Counted from the first letter of the stretch, positions 42,558 to 55,792 are shown. The stretch is DNA of 64,000 nucleotides from Enterobacter cloacae subsp. cloacae ATCC 13047 (GCF_000025565.1 NC_014121.1:62001-126000); one strand, 5' to 3'. The notes: generated by a model not told the origin, from the sequence alone. Program-made: numbers and translations.

Positions 42558-44237
42558 TGGTGTTGAAACTACACCACCCGTCATGGTCTGCTGAACCTGC
42601 TGTTTATCCATATTTACCGCGCTCAGCTTGCCATTTACCGTTGGCTTCAGCGGGGTATTCGCCTGCACACTCCCGCTGGCTGTCAGCTGAATGTTGCCGT
42701 CGCCGCTCACCGGCAGCGCGGGCCAGCCCCACTGCTGCAGGATGTTGAGCGGCACGCCGCGCCCGTTCAGGCTCACCGTGGTCTGTCGTTGCGCAAGCTG
42801 AGAAACCGTCGCGGTGGCTTCCAGAATGCCTTTCTCGGTAAAGGCGCTCAGATCGGTGATATTGACCGTGGCGGCGTTAGCGTTCAGCGCCAGCGACGGA
42901 CGTCGCACGTCCACGCGGTTAAAGGTGGCTGCTGCGCCGTTTAGCGTGGCGCTGCCGCCCCATACGCCCCATTTGTGGTCCTGCGCCAGCTGCAGGTTAG
43001 CCCCATAGCCATCAAGAGAGGTGATCTGCCACGGGAACGCGGGATCAATGTCGATCACCAGGTTGCGGCTCAGGCCGAACTTCTTCAGCGTCACGCTGTT
43101 CAGCCATTCCGGCAGCGGATCCATCCACAGCGTTTTCCAGTTCTGCGGCAGGGTGTACTCCAGCCCGGCGACGGCGACATCGTCCAGTACCAGCGCTTTA
43201 CCGTCGCGCAGCCAGTTGCCGGAGGTGCGCACCATGCCCCCTTCCCAGCGGGAGGTGAACTGGCGCAGCGCCACGCCCTGCGGAGAGAATTCCGCATTCA
43301 GGATCGGGTCGAACAGATGCAGCGAGCCGTAAATAAATTCGCTGGCATTCATGGATAAACGCCCGTCCAGGCTCTGCCAGTCTCCTTTGCTCAGCGTCAG
43401 GTTGCGCAGGCTGAGATCCAGATCGGTTACGGCCCAGTCTGGCCCCTGCAGGCGCGCATCGGTGACCTCAAGGCGGCCAATCTGCAAGGAGGGGATGGTA
43501 TTGAGCGGCGAGAAGAAATCCAGCAGCGTTTTATCGCTCTGCAGGCGGATCTCGTTCAGGCGCATGGTGTCGATGACCCAGCTTCCGTCGGCGTTGCGCA
43601 GGGCGGAGCCGGTAAGCGAGCCGCGCGCCATATCGGCGCCGATGGTGTTCAGCACCACCTCCTTGCCGTTCAGCTGGCCCTGGATCAGCACGTTAGTGGC
43701 CGGTACCCCGTTCAGGGTGAGCGAACCCGCGCTCATCTGGATCTGCGCATTTTTGCCCAGCACGTTACCCGCTTCTGGCTGCCACGGGCTGACACCGCCC
43801 GTCACTTTTTGCGCGCTTAAATCCCACTCCGTGTTGGGGCTGTTGAAGGCCATGTTGTTCAACTGCAGACGGTCTGCCTGGAAGGGCATCGGCGCGGTCT
43901 GCGGAGAGAGGTTCAGCGTGCCATCGACCAGGGTGATGGTGTCCATATGCAGTGGATCGGTGAGCTGTCGGCTGCCAAGACCAATATCGACTTTTTTAGC
44001 CACCAGTGTGGCGGGCTGACCGTCGCGACCAAAGGTGACGTTTTCCAGAAGGATGTGGGAAGGCGACGAAAAGCGGTGGTCCATCAGGTCGAAACTGAGT
44101 TCGTAATCGGTGTTCACCGTTACCCAACTGCTGACCTGTGACGCACCCCAGCGGGTCTGAAGTAGAAAATAGAGTGCCAGCAGCACAAGGAGCAGGGCTA
44201 CCAGAAGATAGACGAGCAGCTTTCCAATAAATTTCAT
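42534..44237 (-). CDS. yicH: AsmA-family protein YicH
   Basis: This 567-residue inner-membrane anchored protein has one N-terminal helix (about 7-27) and a long periplasmic part with AsmA-like N- and C-terminal regions. AsmA-family proteins bridge the envelope and are linked to phospholipid transport. The start at 44237 and the length agree with E. coli YicH (569). The last residues (TPPSPQPSP) and the TGA stop are encoded inside repeat copy B, so the C-terminus has been reshaped by the repeat. Confidence 0.9.
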   Translation of the reverse strand: MKFIGKLLVYLLVALLLVLLALYFLLQTRWGASQVSSWVTVNTDYELSFDLMDHRFSSPSHILLENVTFGRDGQPATLVAKKVDIGLGSRQLTDPLHMDTITLVDGTLNLSPQTAPMPFQADRLQLNNMAFNSPNTEWDLSAQKVTGGVSPWQPEAGNVLGKNAQIQMSAGSLTLNGVPATNVLIQGQLNGKEVVLNTIGADMARGSLTGSALRNADGSWVIDTMRLNEIRLQSDKTLLDFFSPLNTIPSLQIGRLEVTDARLQGPDWAVTDLDLSLRNLTLSKGDWQSLDGRLSMNASEFIYGSLHLFDPILNAEFSPQGVALRQFTSRWEGGMVRTSGNWLRDGKALVLDDVAVAGLEYTLPQNWKTLWMDPLPEWLNSVTLKKFGLSRNLVIDIDPAFPWQITSLDGYGANLQLAQDHKWGVWGGSATLNGAAATFNRVDVRRPSLALNANAATVNITDLSAFTEKGILEATATVSQLAQRQTTVSLNGRGVPLNILQQWGWPALPVSGDGNIQLTASGSVQANTPLKPTVNGKLSAVNMDKQQVQQTMTGGVVSTPPSPQPSP

Positions 44238-44321
44238 GGTCTTCCTTCCCGCGAAACGTACATAAAGGAGTTATGCACGATTTATGCGCAATGCTCAAGG
44301 CGGGAATGGTGTAAAGAGATG

Positions 44322-44350
44322 TCACGGCAGGCATTGACAGCCTGCCGTGA
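44322..44350 (-). terminator. hairpin after xanP
   Basis: CACGGCAGGC-ATTGACA-GCCTGCCGTG (11 bp with the flanking T-A pair) lies 7 bp beyond the xanP stop. It is followed on the minus strand by CATCTCTTT, a weak T-tract. Confidence 0.55.
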
Positions 44351-44356
44351 GGACAA

Positions 44357-45748
44357 TCAGTTTTTCTCTGGCGGGAAAACGAGGTTCAGCACGATAGCGG
44401 TGATACCGCCAGCGGCGATGCCGGAAGAGAGCAGGTTTTTCACCCAGTCCGGGGCAAACTGCAGGATCAGCGGCTGCTGAGAAACGCCCAGACCCACGGC
44501 CAGCGACAGGGCAATAATCATGATCGCGCGGCGGTTCAGTGGCTCGCGGGAGACGATTCGCACACCCGAGGCCGCGATAGTACCGAACATCACCAGCGTT
44601 GCTCCGCCCAGAACCGGCTCAGGGATGTGCTGCACAAAACCACTCACGGCCGGGAACAGGCCAAGGATAATCAGCATCAGCGCCACCACAAACCCGACAT
44701 AACGGCTGGCCACGCCGGTCAGCTGGATCACGCCGTTGTTCTGCCCGAAGCAGGAGTTCGGGAATGTATTAAACACGGCAGAGACAAAGGAGTTCAGACC
44801 GTTTGCCAGCACGCCGCCTTTCAGACGCTTCATGTACAGCGGGCCGGACACCGGCTGCTCCGAGACATCGGAGGTGGCGGTGATATCGCCGATGGTCTCC
44901 AGGGAGGTGATCATAAAGACCAGCATCAGCGGCAGCAGCAGACCCCAGTCAATGCCCAGGCCGTAGTACAGTGGAGTAGGAACGGTGATCAGCGCGCTGT
45001 TGGTCGGCGCGGTGTTTTCCGGCAACATGCCCAGCGCCCACGCCAGCAGATAACCGGCCGCCATGGCGATCACCAGCGAGGCCACGCGCAGGTACGGGTT
45101 ACGCTGACGGTTGAGCAGAATAATGATGGCCAGCACCACGCCAGCCAGCAGCAGGTTTTTTGGTGCGCCAAAGGTGTGGTCGCTCATTGCGGCATAACCC
45201 CCACCGATGGAGGTCAGCCCCACCTGAATCAGCGACAGACCGATAATCATCACCACCACGCCCGAGACCAGCGGGGTGATCACGCGGCGAGCCAGATGCA
45301 GAACACGGGAGATCACCATCTCCGTGCAGCTGGCCAGCATCAGCGTGCCGAACAGCGCCGCCATCATGGTCGGGACATCCGCCCCGCCGGTTTTTAACGC
45401 CGTACCGCCCATGATCAGCGGTGCCACAAAGTTAAAACTGGTACCCTGAATCGACAGCAAGCCAGACCCCACCGGACCCCAGGCTTTAATTTGAATAATT
45501 GAGGCCACGCCGGAGGCGAAGAGGGACATGCTGATGATGTGCTGCGTATCCTGAGCCGGTAAACCCAGCGCCTGACAGATCAACAGTGCCGGGGTGATCA
45601 CCGCAACAAACATGGCCAGAAGGTGCTGGCAGGCAGCGAAGAGCGTCTGCGGAAGCGGTGGGCGGTCTTCAAGACGGTAAATCAGTTCGCTATTTTGCTT
45701 CTGCGCAATCGGTTGCGCATCAGGAGACTCTATGCTGTTAACGGACAT
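44357..45748 (-). CDS. xanP: xanthine permease XanP
   Basis: This 463-residue, 14-helix NCS2-family transporter takes up xanthine with protons. It shows the family motifs [28 protein letters not shown] and [14 protein letters not shown]. The ATG at 45748 gives the exact E. coli XanP length; five codons upstream belong to a longer open frame. It is divergent from gltS. Confidence 0.96.
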   Translation of the reverse strand: MSVNSIESPDAQPIAQKQNSELIYRLEDRPPLPQTLFAACQHLLAMFVAVITPALLICQALGLPAQDTQHIISMSLFASGVASIIQIKAWGPVGSGLLSIQGTSFNFVAPLIMGGTALKTGGADVPTMMAALFGTLMLASCTEMVISRVLHLARRVITPLVSGVVVMIIGLSLIQVGLTSIGGGYAAMSDHTFGAPKNLLLAGVVLAIIILLNRQRNPYLRVASLVIAMAAGYLLAWALGMLPENTAPTNSALITVPTPLYYGLGIDWGLLLPLMLVFMITSLETIGDITATSDVSEQPVSGPLYMKRLKGGVLANGLNSFVSAVFNTFPNSCFGQNNGVIQLTGVASRYVGFVVALMLIILGLFPAVSGFVQHIPEPVLGGATLVMFGTIAASGVRIVSREPLNRRAIMIIALSLAVGLGVSQQPLILQFAPDWVKNLLSSGIAAGGITAIVLNLVFPPEKN

Positions 45749-45935
45749 CGACGGTAATCCCACGGTGGAAAAGCGGGCATTTTATCTGACCACCTGGTAA
45801 AAGCAAACGATTGCCAGCAAAAAAAAGAGAGAAAATCTGCCGGTATGAGCAGGTTTTCTACAACGTGGAGGAAAAAAAAATTACACTTTTCGCGCCGGTG
45901 GCTCATGACGAGCATAAGCCGGCCCAGGATAACGC

Positions 45936-45956
45936 CGCGTGTGTATGGAACACGCG
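45936..45956 (+). promoter_or_regulatory. hairpin just upstream of gltS
   Basis: CGCGTGT-GTATGGA-ACACGCG is a perfect 7-bp inverted repeat ending 17 bp before the gltS ATG, next to the AGGAG site. It may affect translation or be an operator. Confidence 0.4.
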
Positions 45957-45973
45957 CATAACAGGAGCCTCTT

Positions 45974-47176
45974 ATGATTCATCTCGATACGTTGTCGACC
46001 CTTGTTGCCGCAACGCTGGTTCTTCTGCTTGGTCGCAAGCTGGTACACAGTGTTTCCTTTCTGAAAAAGTACACCATTCCTGAACCTGTTGCCGGTGGGT
46101 TGCTGGTGGCGCTGGCCCTGCTGGTGTTGAAAAAAAGCATGGGCTGGGAAATCGATTTCGATATGTCCCTCAAAGATCCGCTGATGCTGGCCTTCTTTGC
46201 CACTATCGGCCTGAACGCCAACCTGGCGAGCCTGCGCTCGGGCGGTAAGGTGCTGGGCGTGTTTCTGATTGTCGTGGTTGGTCTGCTGCTGATGCAAAAC
46301 GCCATCGGCATCGGTATGGCGTCTCTGCTGGGGCTGGATCCGCTGATGGGTCTGCTGGCTGGCTCCATCACTCTGTCCGGCGGGCACGGTACCGGGGCGG
46401 CGTGGAGTAAGCTGTTTATCGAGCGCTATGGCTTTGAAAACGCAACGGAAGTGGCGATGGCCTGCGCGACCTTTGGTCTGGTGCTTGGCGGTCTGATTGG
46501 CGGCCCGGTAGCGCGCTACCTGGTGAAGCACTCCACCACGCCGGACGGCAGACCGGACGATGAACTGGTCCCCACCGCGTTCGAAAAGCCGGACGTTGGC
46601 CGCACCATCACCTCGCTGGTGATGATTGAAACCATCGCCATGATCGCCATCTGTCTGACGCTGGGTAAAGTGGTTGCGCAATGGCTGGCGGGCACGGCCT
46701 TTGAACTGCCGACCTTTGTTTGTGTGCTGTTTATCGGGGTGATCCTGAGCAATGGTCTGGCCCTGATGGGCTTCTATCGCGTGTTTGAACGTGCGGTCTC
46801 GGTGCTGGGTAACGTCTGCCTGTCGCTGTTCCTGGCGATGGCCCTGATGAGCCTTAAGCTGTGGGAACTGGCGTCGCTGGCGCTGCCGATGGTAGCCATT
46901 CTGGCGGTGCAGGCGCTGTTTATGGCGCTCTATGCCATGTTCGTTACCTGGCGCATGATGGGCAAAAACTACGATGCCGCGGTGCTGGCGGCGGGGCACT
47001 GTGGGTTTGGTCTGGGTGCCACGCCAACGGCAATCGCAAATATGCAGGCAATCACCGAACGTTTCGGGCCTTCGCACATGGCGTTTCTGGTGGTACCGAT
47101 GGTTGGGGCATTCTTTATTGATATCGTCAACGCGCTGGTGATCAAGCTGTACCTGATGCTGCCGATGTTCGCCTGA
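45974..47176 (+). CDS. gltS: sodium/glutamate symporter GltS
   Basis: This 400-residue inner-membrane protein with about 10 helices imports glutamate with sodium. It matches E. coli GltS (401) through MIHLDTLSTLVAATLVLLLG, TIPEPVAGGLLVA, SGGHGTGAAWS and GHCGFGLGATPTAIANM, the two repeated loops with GG motifs. AGGAGC precedes the ATG. It converges on recG, with 2 bp between the stops. Confidence 0.97.
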   Translation: MIHLDTLSTLVAATLVLLLGRKLVHSVSFLKKYTIPEPVAGGLLVALALLVLKKSMGWEIDFDMSLKDPLMLAFFATIGLNANLASLRSGGKVLGVFLIVVVGLLLMQNAIGIGMASLLGLDPLMGLLAGSITLSGGHGTGAAWSKLFIERYGFENATEVAMACATFGLVLGGLIGGPVARYLVKHSTTPDGRPDDELVPTAFEKPDVGRTITSLVMIETIAMIAICLTLGKVVAQWLAGTAFELPTFVCVLFIGVILSNGLALMGFYRVFERAVSVLGNVCLSLFLAMALMSLKLWELASLALPMVAILAVQALFMALYAMFVTWRMMGKNYDAAVLAAGHCGFGLGATPTAIANMQAITERFGPSHMAFLVVPMVGAFFIDIVNALVIKLYLMLPMFA

Positions 47177-47178
47177 GA

Positions 47179-49260
47179 TCAGGCGTTGGAGTAGCGCTCA
47201 GTTTCCGGCATCCAGCGCTCAATTAACGCTGCCGCCTGTTCGGGGTAGCGTTCATGAATATGGCGGGCAAGGCGCTGAACTTCAGGGATCATGGCCTGAT
47301 CGCGCAGCAAATCTGCCACTTTGAATTCAGCGTTCCCGGTCTGACGTGTGCCCAGGAGCTCGCCCGGGCCACGGATCTCCAGGTCTTTTTGCGCAATGAC
47401 GAATCCGTCGTTGCTGTCACGCAGTACCTGCAAACGCATCTGCGCGGTTTTTGAGAGCGGGGCTTTGTAGAGCAGAACGCAATGTGAGGCCACCGCACCA
47501 CGGCCCACGCGGCCACGCAACTGGTGTAACTGCGCAAGCCCCAGACGCTCCGGGTTTTCGATGATCATCAGGCTGGAGTTTGGCACATCCACGCCCACTT
47601 CGATCACCGTTGTGGCGACCAGCAAATGCAGCTCGCCCTGTTTGAAGGATTGCATGACGGCCTGTTTTTCTGCGGGCTTCATGCGACCGTGCACCAGGCC
47701 CACCTTCAGTTCCGGTAGCGCCAGCTTCAGCTCTTCCCACGTTGCTTCTGCGGCCTGCGCTTCAAGCAGGTCAGACTCCTCAATCAGCGTGCAGACCCAG
47801 TACGCCTGACGCCCTTCATGGGTGCAGGCGTTGCGCACGCGATCGATGATGTCGCTGCGGCGGGTATCCGGGATGGCCACCGTCGTGACCGGCGTACGGC
47901 CCGGCGGTAGCTCGTCAATGGTGGAGGTGTCCAGATCGGCGTAGGCGGTCATCGCCAGGGTTCGCGGAATAGGCGTGGCGGTCATGATCAGCTGGTGCGG
48001 ATGGAAGCCCTGCTGCAGCCCTTTTTCCCACAGCGCCAGGCGCTGATGCACGCCAAAGCGGTGCTGTTCATCGATGATCACCAGCGCGAGGCCGTTAAAC
48101 TGCACCTGCTCCTGGAAGATGGCATGGGTGCCGACAATCATCTGCACCTCACCGCGAGCGATGGCGTCCTGTTGCGCAAGACGCGCTTTGCCCTTTTGTT
48201 TTCCGGCAAGCCAGCCCACCTCAATGCCCAGCGGGGCGAACCAGGCGCGGAAGTTATTCGCGTGCTGCTCCGCCAGCAGTTCCGTCGGCGCCATCAGCGC
48301 CACCTGCTTGCCGTGGGCAATGGCGCGCAGGGCTGCCAGGGCGGCAACCAGCGTTTTACCAGAGCCTACATCGCCCTGCACCAGGCGCATCATGGGCACA
48401 TCAAGCGCCATATCGCGTTCGATCTCGGCGGTGACGCGCGCCTGGGCACCGGTAGGTTTAAACGGCAGGGAGGCCAGCAGCTTATCCTTGAGCTCATCAC
48501 GCGGGCTTAAGGGCTGGGCATGAAAATGCTGCGCACCGGCGCGCAGCGCCAGCATGCTCAGGTTATGCGCCAGTAATTCCTCAAGGATAAGACGCCGTTG
48601 GGCAGGGTGTTTGCCGCTTTCTAAATCGCTGAGCTGCAGCGTGGGCGGCGGGCGATGCAGCGTACGCAGCGCTTCCGGCAGGCTCATCATTCCCTGCGCC
48701 AGCTCAGGCGCTAGCAGTTCGGTGATGGCGCAGGTATCGAGTAACTCCAGGGCCTGGTCGGTGAGCTTACGCAGCGTCGCCTGCTTGATACCTTCCGTTG
48801 TCGGGTAGACCGGAGTGAGCGTCTCCTGCAGCTCCGGCGTGCTGAGATCGCCCTGCACGCGGTACTCCGGGTGGATCATCTCTGCGCCATATTTCCCGCG
48901 TTTGGCTTCGCCATATGCCAGCACCCGGCGGCCCGTCGCAAGGCTGTTTTTCATCGCCGCGTTGAAGTTGAAAAAGCGCATGGTGAGAATGCCGGTGCCG
49001 TCGCTGATTTGACAGGTCATCATCCGGCGGCCGCCAAAGGTGATGTTGCAGTTCAGCACCTCGCCCTCAACGGTGGCGTAAATCGCGGGCAGCAGATCGC
49101 CAATCTTATAAAGTTGCGTGCGGTCTTCATAACGCAGGGGGAGGTGGAGCAGGAGATCCTGCACGGTGTGCAGGCCAATTTTGCCCAGTTTACTGCTTTG
49201 TGCCGCGCCCACGCCCGTCAGGCTATTGAGCGGGATGGCATCCAGCAGGCGGCCTTTCAT
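47179..49260 (-). CDS. recG: ATP-dependent DNA helicase RecG
   Basis: This 693-residue monomeric helicase remodels stalled replication forks and branch structures. It has the N-terminal wedge domain and superfamily 2 motifs: I (QGDVGSGKTLVA), II (IIDEQHRFG, a DEQH variant of DExH), III (MTATPIPRTLA) and VI (QLRGRVGRG). Length equals E. coli RecG. It ends the gmk-rpoZ-spoT-trmH-recG group, starting 3 bp after trmH. Confidence 0.98.
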   Translation of the reverse strand: MKGRLLDAIPLNSLTGVGAAQSSKLGKIGLHTVQDLLLHLPLRYEDRTQLYKIGDLLPAIYATVEGEVLNCNITFGGRRMMTCQISDGTGILTMRFFNFNAAMKNSLATGRRVLAYGEAKRGKYGAEMIHPEYRVQGDLSTPELQETLTPVYPTTEGIKQATLRKLTDQALELLDTCAITELLAPELAQGMMSLPEALRTLHRPPPTLQLSDLESGKHPAQRRLILEELLAHNLSMLALRAGAQHFHAQPLSPRDELKDKLLASLPFKPTGAQARVTAEIERDMALDVPMMRLVQGDVGSGKTLVAALAALRAIAHGKQVALMAPTELLAEQHANNFRAWFAPLGIEVGWLAGKQKGKARLAQQDAIARGEVQMIVGTHAIFQEQVQFNGLALVIIDEQHRFGVHQRLALWEKGLQQGFHPHQLIMTATPIPRTLAMTAYADLDTSTIDELPPGRTPVTTVAIPDTRRSDIIDRVRNACTHEGRQAYWVCTLIEESDLLEAQAAEATWEELKLALPELKVGLVHGRMKPAEKQAVMQSFKQGELHLLVATTVIEVGVDVPNSSLMIIENPERLGLAQLHQLRGRVGRGAVASHCVLLYKAPLSKTAQMRLQVLRDSNDGFVIAQKDLEIRGPGELLGTRQTGNAEFKVADLLRDQAMIPEVQRLARHIHERYPEQAAALIERWMPETERYSNA

Positions 49261-49263
49261 CGG

Positions 49264-49953
49264 TTACCCTGCGTACTGCATGGTGGCCCACCACCCGGCA
49301 TCGGCTTCAATTTCGCCCTGCGCGTTGACGTGGGGGTAAGGCAATTTTTTCTGCTTTGCAACACGAGCCAGCACCGGATAGCCGCCTTCAAACAGCAGGC
49401 GCTGCTGTTCGTCTTCCGGCAGCATGCTGTTGCTGCGCTCGTACATCCCGGCGTTCTGACGCTGGCGTTGGGCTTCATACAGAATGAGGGCGGAGGCCAC
49501 AGAGACATTCAGGGACTGCACCATGCCGATCATGGGGATGATGATGTCCTGATCCGCCAGATCCAGCGCTTCCTGAGTGATCCCGGTTTTCTCCTGACCC
49601 ATCAAAATGCAGGTCGGGCGGGTGTAGTCGATCTCGCGGAAATCGACCGCTTTGGCAGACAAGTTGGTGGCAAGAATTTGCATACCGCGACCTTTCAGGT
49701 GCGATACGGCTTCTCCGATGGTCTGATGGGTTTTGACGGACACCCAGCTGTTACTGCCTGCGGCTGTCGACGCCATGGTGCGCATGCGGGCACCGGGCCA
49801 GACGGCGTGCACTTCATGCACGCCGACGGCGTCTGCGGTACGGACAATGGCAGAGACGTTATGAGGTTTATGGACCTGCTCCATGCAGACCGTCAGATCA
49901 GGCTGACGCCTGGCGAGCATTTCGCAGATACGTGCATAACGTTGTGCATTCAT
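49264..49953 (-). CDS. trmH: tRNA (Gm18) 2'-O-methyltransferase TrmH
   Basis: This 229-residue SPOUT-family enzyme methylates the ribose of G18 in tRNAs. Motifs include KPHNVSAIVRTADAVG (motif 1), ILMGQEKTGIT (motif 2) and IPMIGMVQSLNVSVASALILYE (motif 3). It lies between spoT and recG as in E. coli (old name spoU), with 4 bp to spoT. Confidence 0.97.
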   Translation of the reverse strand: MNAQRYARICEMLARRQPDLTVCMEQVHKPHNVSAIVRTADAVGVHEVHAVWPGARMRTMASTAAGSNSWVSVKTHQTIGEAVSHLKGRGMQILATNLSAKAVDFREIDYTRPTCILMGQEKTGITQEALDLADQDIIIPMIGMVQSLNVSVASALILYEAQRQRQNAGMYERSNSMLPEDEQQRLLFEGGYPVLARVAKQKKLPYPHVNAQGEIEADAGWWATMQYAG

Positions 49954-49957
49954 AAAA

Positions 49958-52072
49958 CTAGTTTCGGTTTCGGGTGACTTTAATGACGTCCGGCATGACG
50001 CGGATCTTGCGCATAATATTTGCCAGATGCACGCGGTCGCGGGCGGTCAGACGAATAAAGGCGCTGTATACGCGGCCATCTTTTTCTTCCGTATTCAGGC
50101 TCTGAATGTTGGAAGAGGCCGTGTTGATCGCTGCCGTCAGGTTCGCCAGGGCACCCTGGTGGTTGAACATATCCACCTTAATTTCGGTGATAAATTCCTG
50201 CGCCGTCTCTTTATCCCACTCGACCGCCATAAACTTCTCCGCCTCTTTTTGATAGCCGCGGATGTTACGACAAGATTCATGGTGGATAACCAGCCCTTTG
50301 CCCGGGCTGACGTGCGCAATAATCGGATCGCCAGGAATTGGACGGCAACACTTCGCAAAGGTGATAAGCACCCCGTCCGCGCCTTTGATCGGCAGATGCG
50401 CGTGGCCGGATGCGCCAGGTGCGGAAGGTATTGCTTCGCCCTGCTGCAGGTTTTTGGCCACCACGACGCTCATGGCGTTACCCAGCCCAATTTCCGCCAG
50501 CAGATCGTCCAGAGAGGTGAGCTTCATCCGGTCGAGTTCACGCTGGATATGTTCTGGTGGGATCTCTGCCAGCTTACGGCTGCCACCTAACGCATGGTTG
50601 AGCAGACGACGCCCAAGGCTGACGGAGTCATCACGCTTGAGGTTTTTCAGCAGCTGACGGATTTTGGCGCGCGCTTTGGAGCTCACAACAAAGTTCAGCC
50701 AGGCCGCGTTTGGACGTGCGCCCGGTGCGGTGATGATTTCGACTGTCTGGCCGCTGGCGAGCGGTTGAGACAGCGGATAAGGCTGTCTGTCTACGCGTGC
50801 GCCTACGCAGGCGTGGCCGATATCGGTATGCACGGCATACGCGAAGTCGACCGGGGTCGCGCCCGCAGGCAGTTCGACAATACGCCCTTCAGGCGTGAAA
50901 ACGTAAATCTCATCCGGGAAGAGATCGGATTTTACGCTCTCGATAAATTCAAACGAGCTCCCCGCACTCTGCTGCAGCTCCAGCAGGCTCTGCATCCAGC
51001 GCTGGGCGCGGATTTGTGCCGTGGTGCTGCTTTCACCACCATGCTCTTTATAGGCCCAGTGCGCGGCGACACCCATCTCCGCCATCTGGTCCATGTCTTC
51101 TGTGCGGATCTGCACTTCAACAGGGACGCCATGCGGGCCGATCATCGAGGTATGCAAAGATTGATAGCCGTTCGCTTTTGGTATGGCGATGTAATCTTTC
51201 ATGCGCCCTGGACGCGGCTTGTAGAGGCTGTGCATCTGCCCTAGAACGCGATAGCAGGTGTCGGCGTCGTGGACGATCACGCGGAACGCGTAGATATCCA
51301 TTATCGAGTGAAAACGCTGCTCTTTGAGCACCATTTTGCAGTAAATAGAGTACAGGTGTTTTTCGCGACCGCTCACGCGACAGGGAATGCCCGCTTCCTG
51401 TAAACGTCCTTCAATTTCCGAGAGGATCTTTTGAATCATCTCTTTACGGTTACCGCGGGCGGCTTTCACCACCTCTTTAATGACGCGATAGCGGTTCGGG
51501 TACAACGCTTCAAAACCCAGCTCTTCCAGCTCGGTTTTAATGTGATGGATACCTAAACGGTGCGCCAGCGGACTGTAGATTTCGAGGGTTTCACGGGCAA
51601 TGCGGCGACGTTTGTCCGGGCGGAGTGAGCCCAGCGTGCGCATGTTGTGGGTACGGTCAGCGAGTTTGATGAGAATGACACGGATATCCTGCACCATCGC
51701 CATAATCATCTTGCGAAAGTTTTCGGCTTGCGCCTCTTTCTTGTCGCGGAAGTTCAGCTTATCAAGCTTGGACACCCCTTCCACCAGTTCGGCAACGCTT
51801 TTGCCAAACAGCTGTTCCATATCCTGGTAAGTGGCAGGGGTATCTTCGATCACGTCGTGCAGCAGAGCGGCCATCAGCGTTTCATAGTCGAGTTTCATCT
51901 CGGCCAGAATGCAGGCCACCGCTACCGGGTGCGTGATATAGGGTTCACCGCTTGAACGTGTCTGGCCCTCGTGAGCGTCACGTGCAACGAGATAAGCCTG
52001 CTGAAGACGCTTAATCTGGTCTTCAGGCAGGTAGGTTTGAATCAGTTGATTCAGGCTTTCAAACAGATACAA
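49958..52072 (-). CDS. spoT: bifunctional (p)ppGpp synthetase/hydrolase SpoT
   Basis: This 704-residue enzyme makes and destroys ppGpp. The HD hydrolase region has HPVAVACILAEM and ALLHDVIEDTPATY, DRTHNMRTL follows; the synthetase region (GREKHLYSIYCKM, DIYAFRVIV, NGYQSLHTSMIGP), TGS domain (DEIYVFTPEGRIVELP) and C-terminal ACT domain are all intact. It lies 19 bp after rpoZ. Confidence 0.98.
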   Translation of the reverse strand: MYLFESLNQLIQTYLPEDQIKRLQQAYLVARDAHEGQTRSSGEPYITHPVAVACILAEMKLDYETLMAALLHDVIEDTPATYQDMEQLFGKSVAELVEGVSKLDKLNFRDKKEAQAENFRKMIMAMVQDIRVILIKLADRTHNMRTLGSLRPDKRRRIARETLEIYSPLAHRLGIHHIKTELEELGFEALYPNRYRVIKEVVKAARGNRKEMIQKILSEIEGRLQEAGIPCRVSGREKHLYSIYCKMVLKEQRFHSIMDIYAFRVIVHDADTCYRVLGQMHSLYKPRPGRMKDYIAIPKANGYQSLHTSMIGPHGVPVEVQIRTEDMDQMAEMGVAAHWAYKEHGGESSTTAQIRAQRWMQSLLELQQSAGSSFEFIESVKSDLFPDEIYVFTPEGRIVELPAGATPVDFAYAVHTDIGHACVGARVDRQPYPLSQPLASGQTVEIITAPGARPNAAWLNFVVSSKARAKIRQLLKNLKRDDSVSLGRRLLNHALGGSRKLAEIPPEHIQRELDRMKLTSLDDLLAEIGLGNAMSVVVAKNLQQGEAIPSAPGASGHAHLPIKGADGVLITFAKCCRPIPGDPIIAHVSPGKGLVIHHESCRNIRGYQKEAEKFMAVEWDKETAQEFITEIKVDMFNHQGALANLTAAINTASSNIQSLNTEEKDGRVYSAFIRLTARDRVHLANIMRKIRVMPDVIKVTRNRN

Positions 52073-52091
52073 GGGCGACCCGCAGGTTTAA

Positions 52092-52367
52092 TTAACGACG
52101 ACCTTCAGCAATGGCGGTTACGGCCTGCAGTTCTGCGGCTTCCTGCTCTTGCTGCTCCTGGCGCTCACGCACGTCGAGGATCTGGTTGTTGATCAGACCT
52201 TCTTCGATTTCGCGAAGTGCAATTACGGTGGTTTTATCGTTTTCTTCCGGTACCAGCGGATCTTTTCCGCCTACCTGCATCTGACGAGCGCGACGCGCGG
52301 CGACCAGCACCAGGTCAAAACGGTTACCAATTTTCTCTACAGCGTCCTGAACAGTTACGCGTGCCAT
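52092..52367 (-). CDS. rpoZ: RNA polymerase omega subunit
   Basis: This 91-residue subunit is essentially identical to E. coli RpoZ ([39 protein letters not shown]). It helps assemble the beta-prime subunit and takes part in ppGpp binding. It sits 54 bp after gmk, upstream of spoT. Confidence 0.98.
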
Positions 52368-52421
52368 ACTTAAAATGCTCCACAGGTGAAGAAATGACTG
52401 GGCATAATACTGAAAGTGGGT

Positions 52422-53063
<642 letters not shown>

Positions 53064-53215
53064 TTAACGAAGAAGTCCTACATACGGGCTTATTATACAC
53101 GTCGCCGCTGTGTGACGTAGCCTTTGTCACACTTTTTCCCCTGGATTATTGCATTTTGCGTGTCGTTTTCAGGTTTTACCTGTGTTTTGCAGCAACATAA
53201 ATTCACTCTGGATAG

Positions 53216-54967
<1,752 letters not shown>

Positions 54968-54969
54968 AA

Positions 54970-55587
54970 TTAGTGAGCGCTGTGTTTGTAGTGAAACACC
55001 GGCAGGCCGAGCTTCAGTCGCAACGCCAGCATGCGGGCCGTAAAGCCGAACAGCAGCGTGGAGATGACCACCACATCATGGTTCGAAACATAATGCTGCA
55101 GGGCAATATAGAGCACCGCTGCGGCGAAGGAGATGCCGGCGTACAGCTCTTTTTGAAAGACCAGAGGAATACGTTTGCAAAACATATCGCGCAGCACGCC
55201 TCCAAACACCCCGGTCACCACGGCGGCAATGGTGGCGATAACTGGCCCTTCGCCCATATCGAGCGCGATTTGTGCGCCAATGATAGAAAAGACAATCAGC
55301 CCGAGCGCATCAAGCACCAGAAACAGGCGACGCAGATGGGTCATAACGGGCGCGACAATGGTGGTTACTACGGCGGCGGTCGCCACAATAATCACGTACT
55401 CGGGGTTTTTCACCCAGCCCAGCGGGTAATGGCCCAGCAGAATATCGCGCACGGAACCGCCGCCCAGCGCGGTCGCTGTGGCAATAATGATCACGCCGAA
55501 GGTATCCATTCGGCGACGACCGGCTGCAAGCGCGCCAGTCATGGCTTCTGCAGTGATGCCAATGAGATAAAGAGTGTGAAGCAGCAT
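54970..55587 (-). CDS. yicG: UPF0126/TRIC-like membrane protein YicG
   Basis: This 205-residue protein has about seven transmembrane helices in two repeats with glycine-rich motifs ([30 protein letters not shown]), the pattern of the TRIC-related UPF0126 family, thought to carry cations or glycine. Length equals E. coli YicG. It converges on ligB with 2 bp between stops. Confidence 0.94.
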   Translation of the reverse strand: MLLHTLYLIGITAEAMTGALAAGRRRMDTFGVIIIATATALGGGSVRDILLGHYPLGWVKNPEYVIIVATAAVVTTIVAPVMTHLRRLFLVLDALGLIVFSIIGAQIALDMGEGPVIATIAAVVTGVFGGVLRDMFCKRIPLVFQKELYAGISFAAAVLYIALQHYVSNHDVVVISTLLFGFTARMLALRLKLGLPVFHYKHSAH

Positions 55588-55792
55588 ATAACCTCCGGTG
55601 TGAAGCCGGGAAGGTTAACGTTTTGTGCGCACGATCACGATTGAGATTTTCTAAAGTGAGCGGGTTTGCCCTATAAAATTTTATCAACCCATAGTGGAGA
55701 AGGTTGATTGGTGGCGGCAAAGCGAGAAAAGACGGGTTAAAATGGATTAGAAATAGTAATGGGTGACGTCGGTCGACGCCACCCGAATAGTA

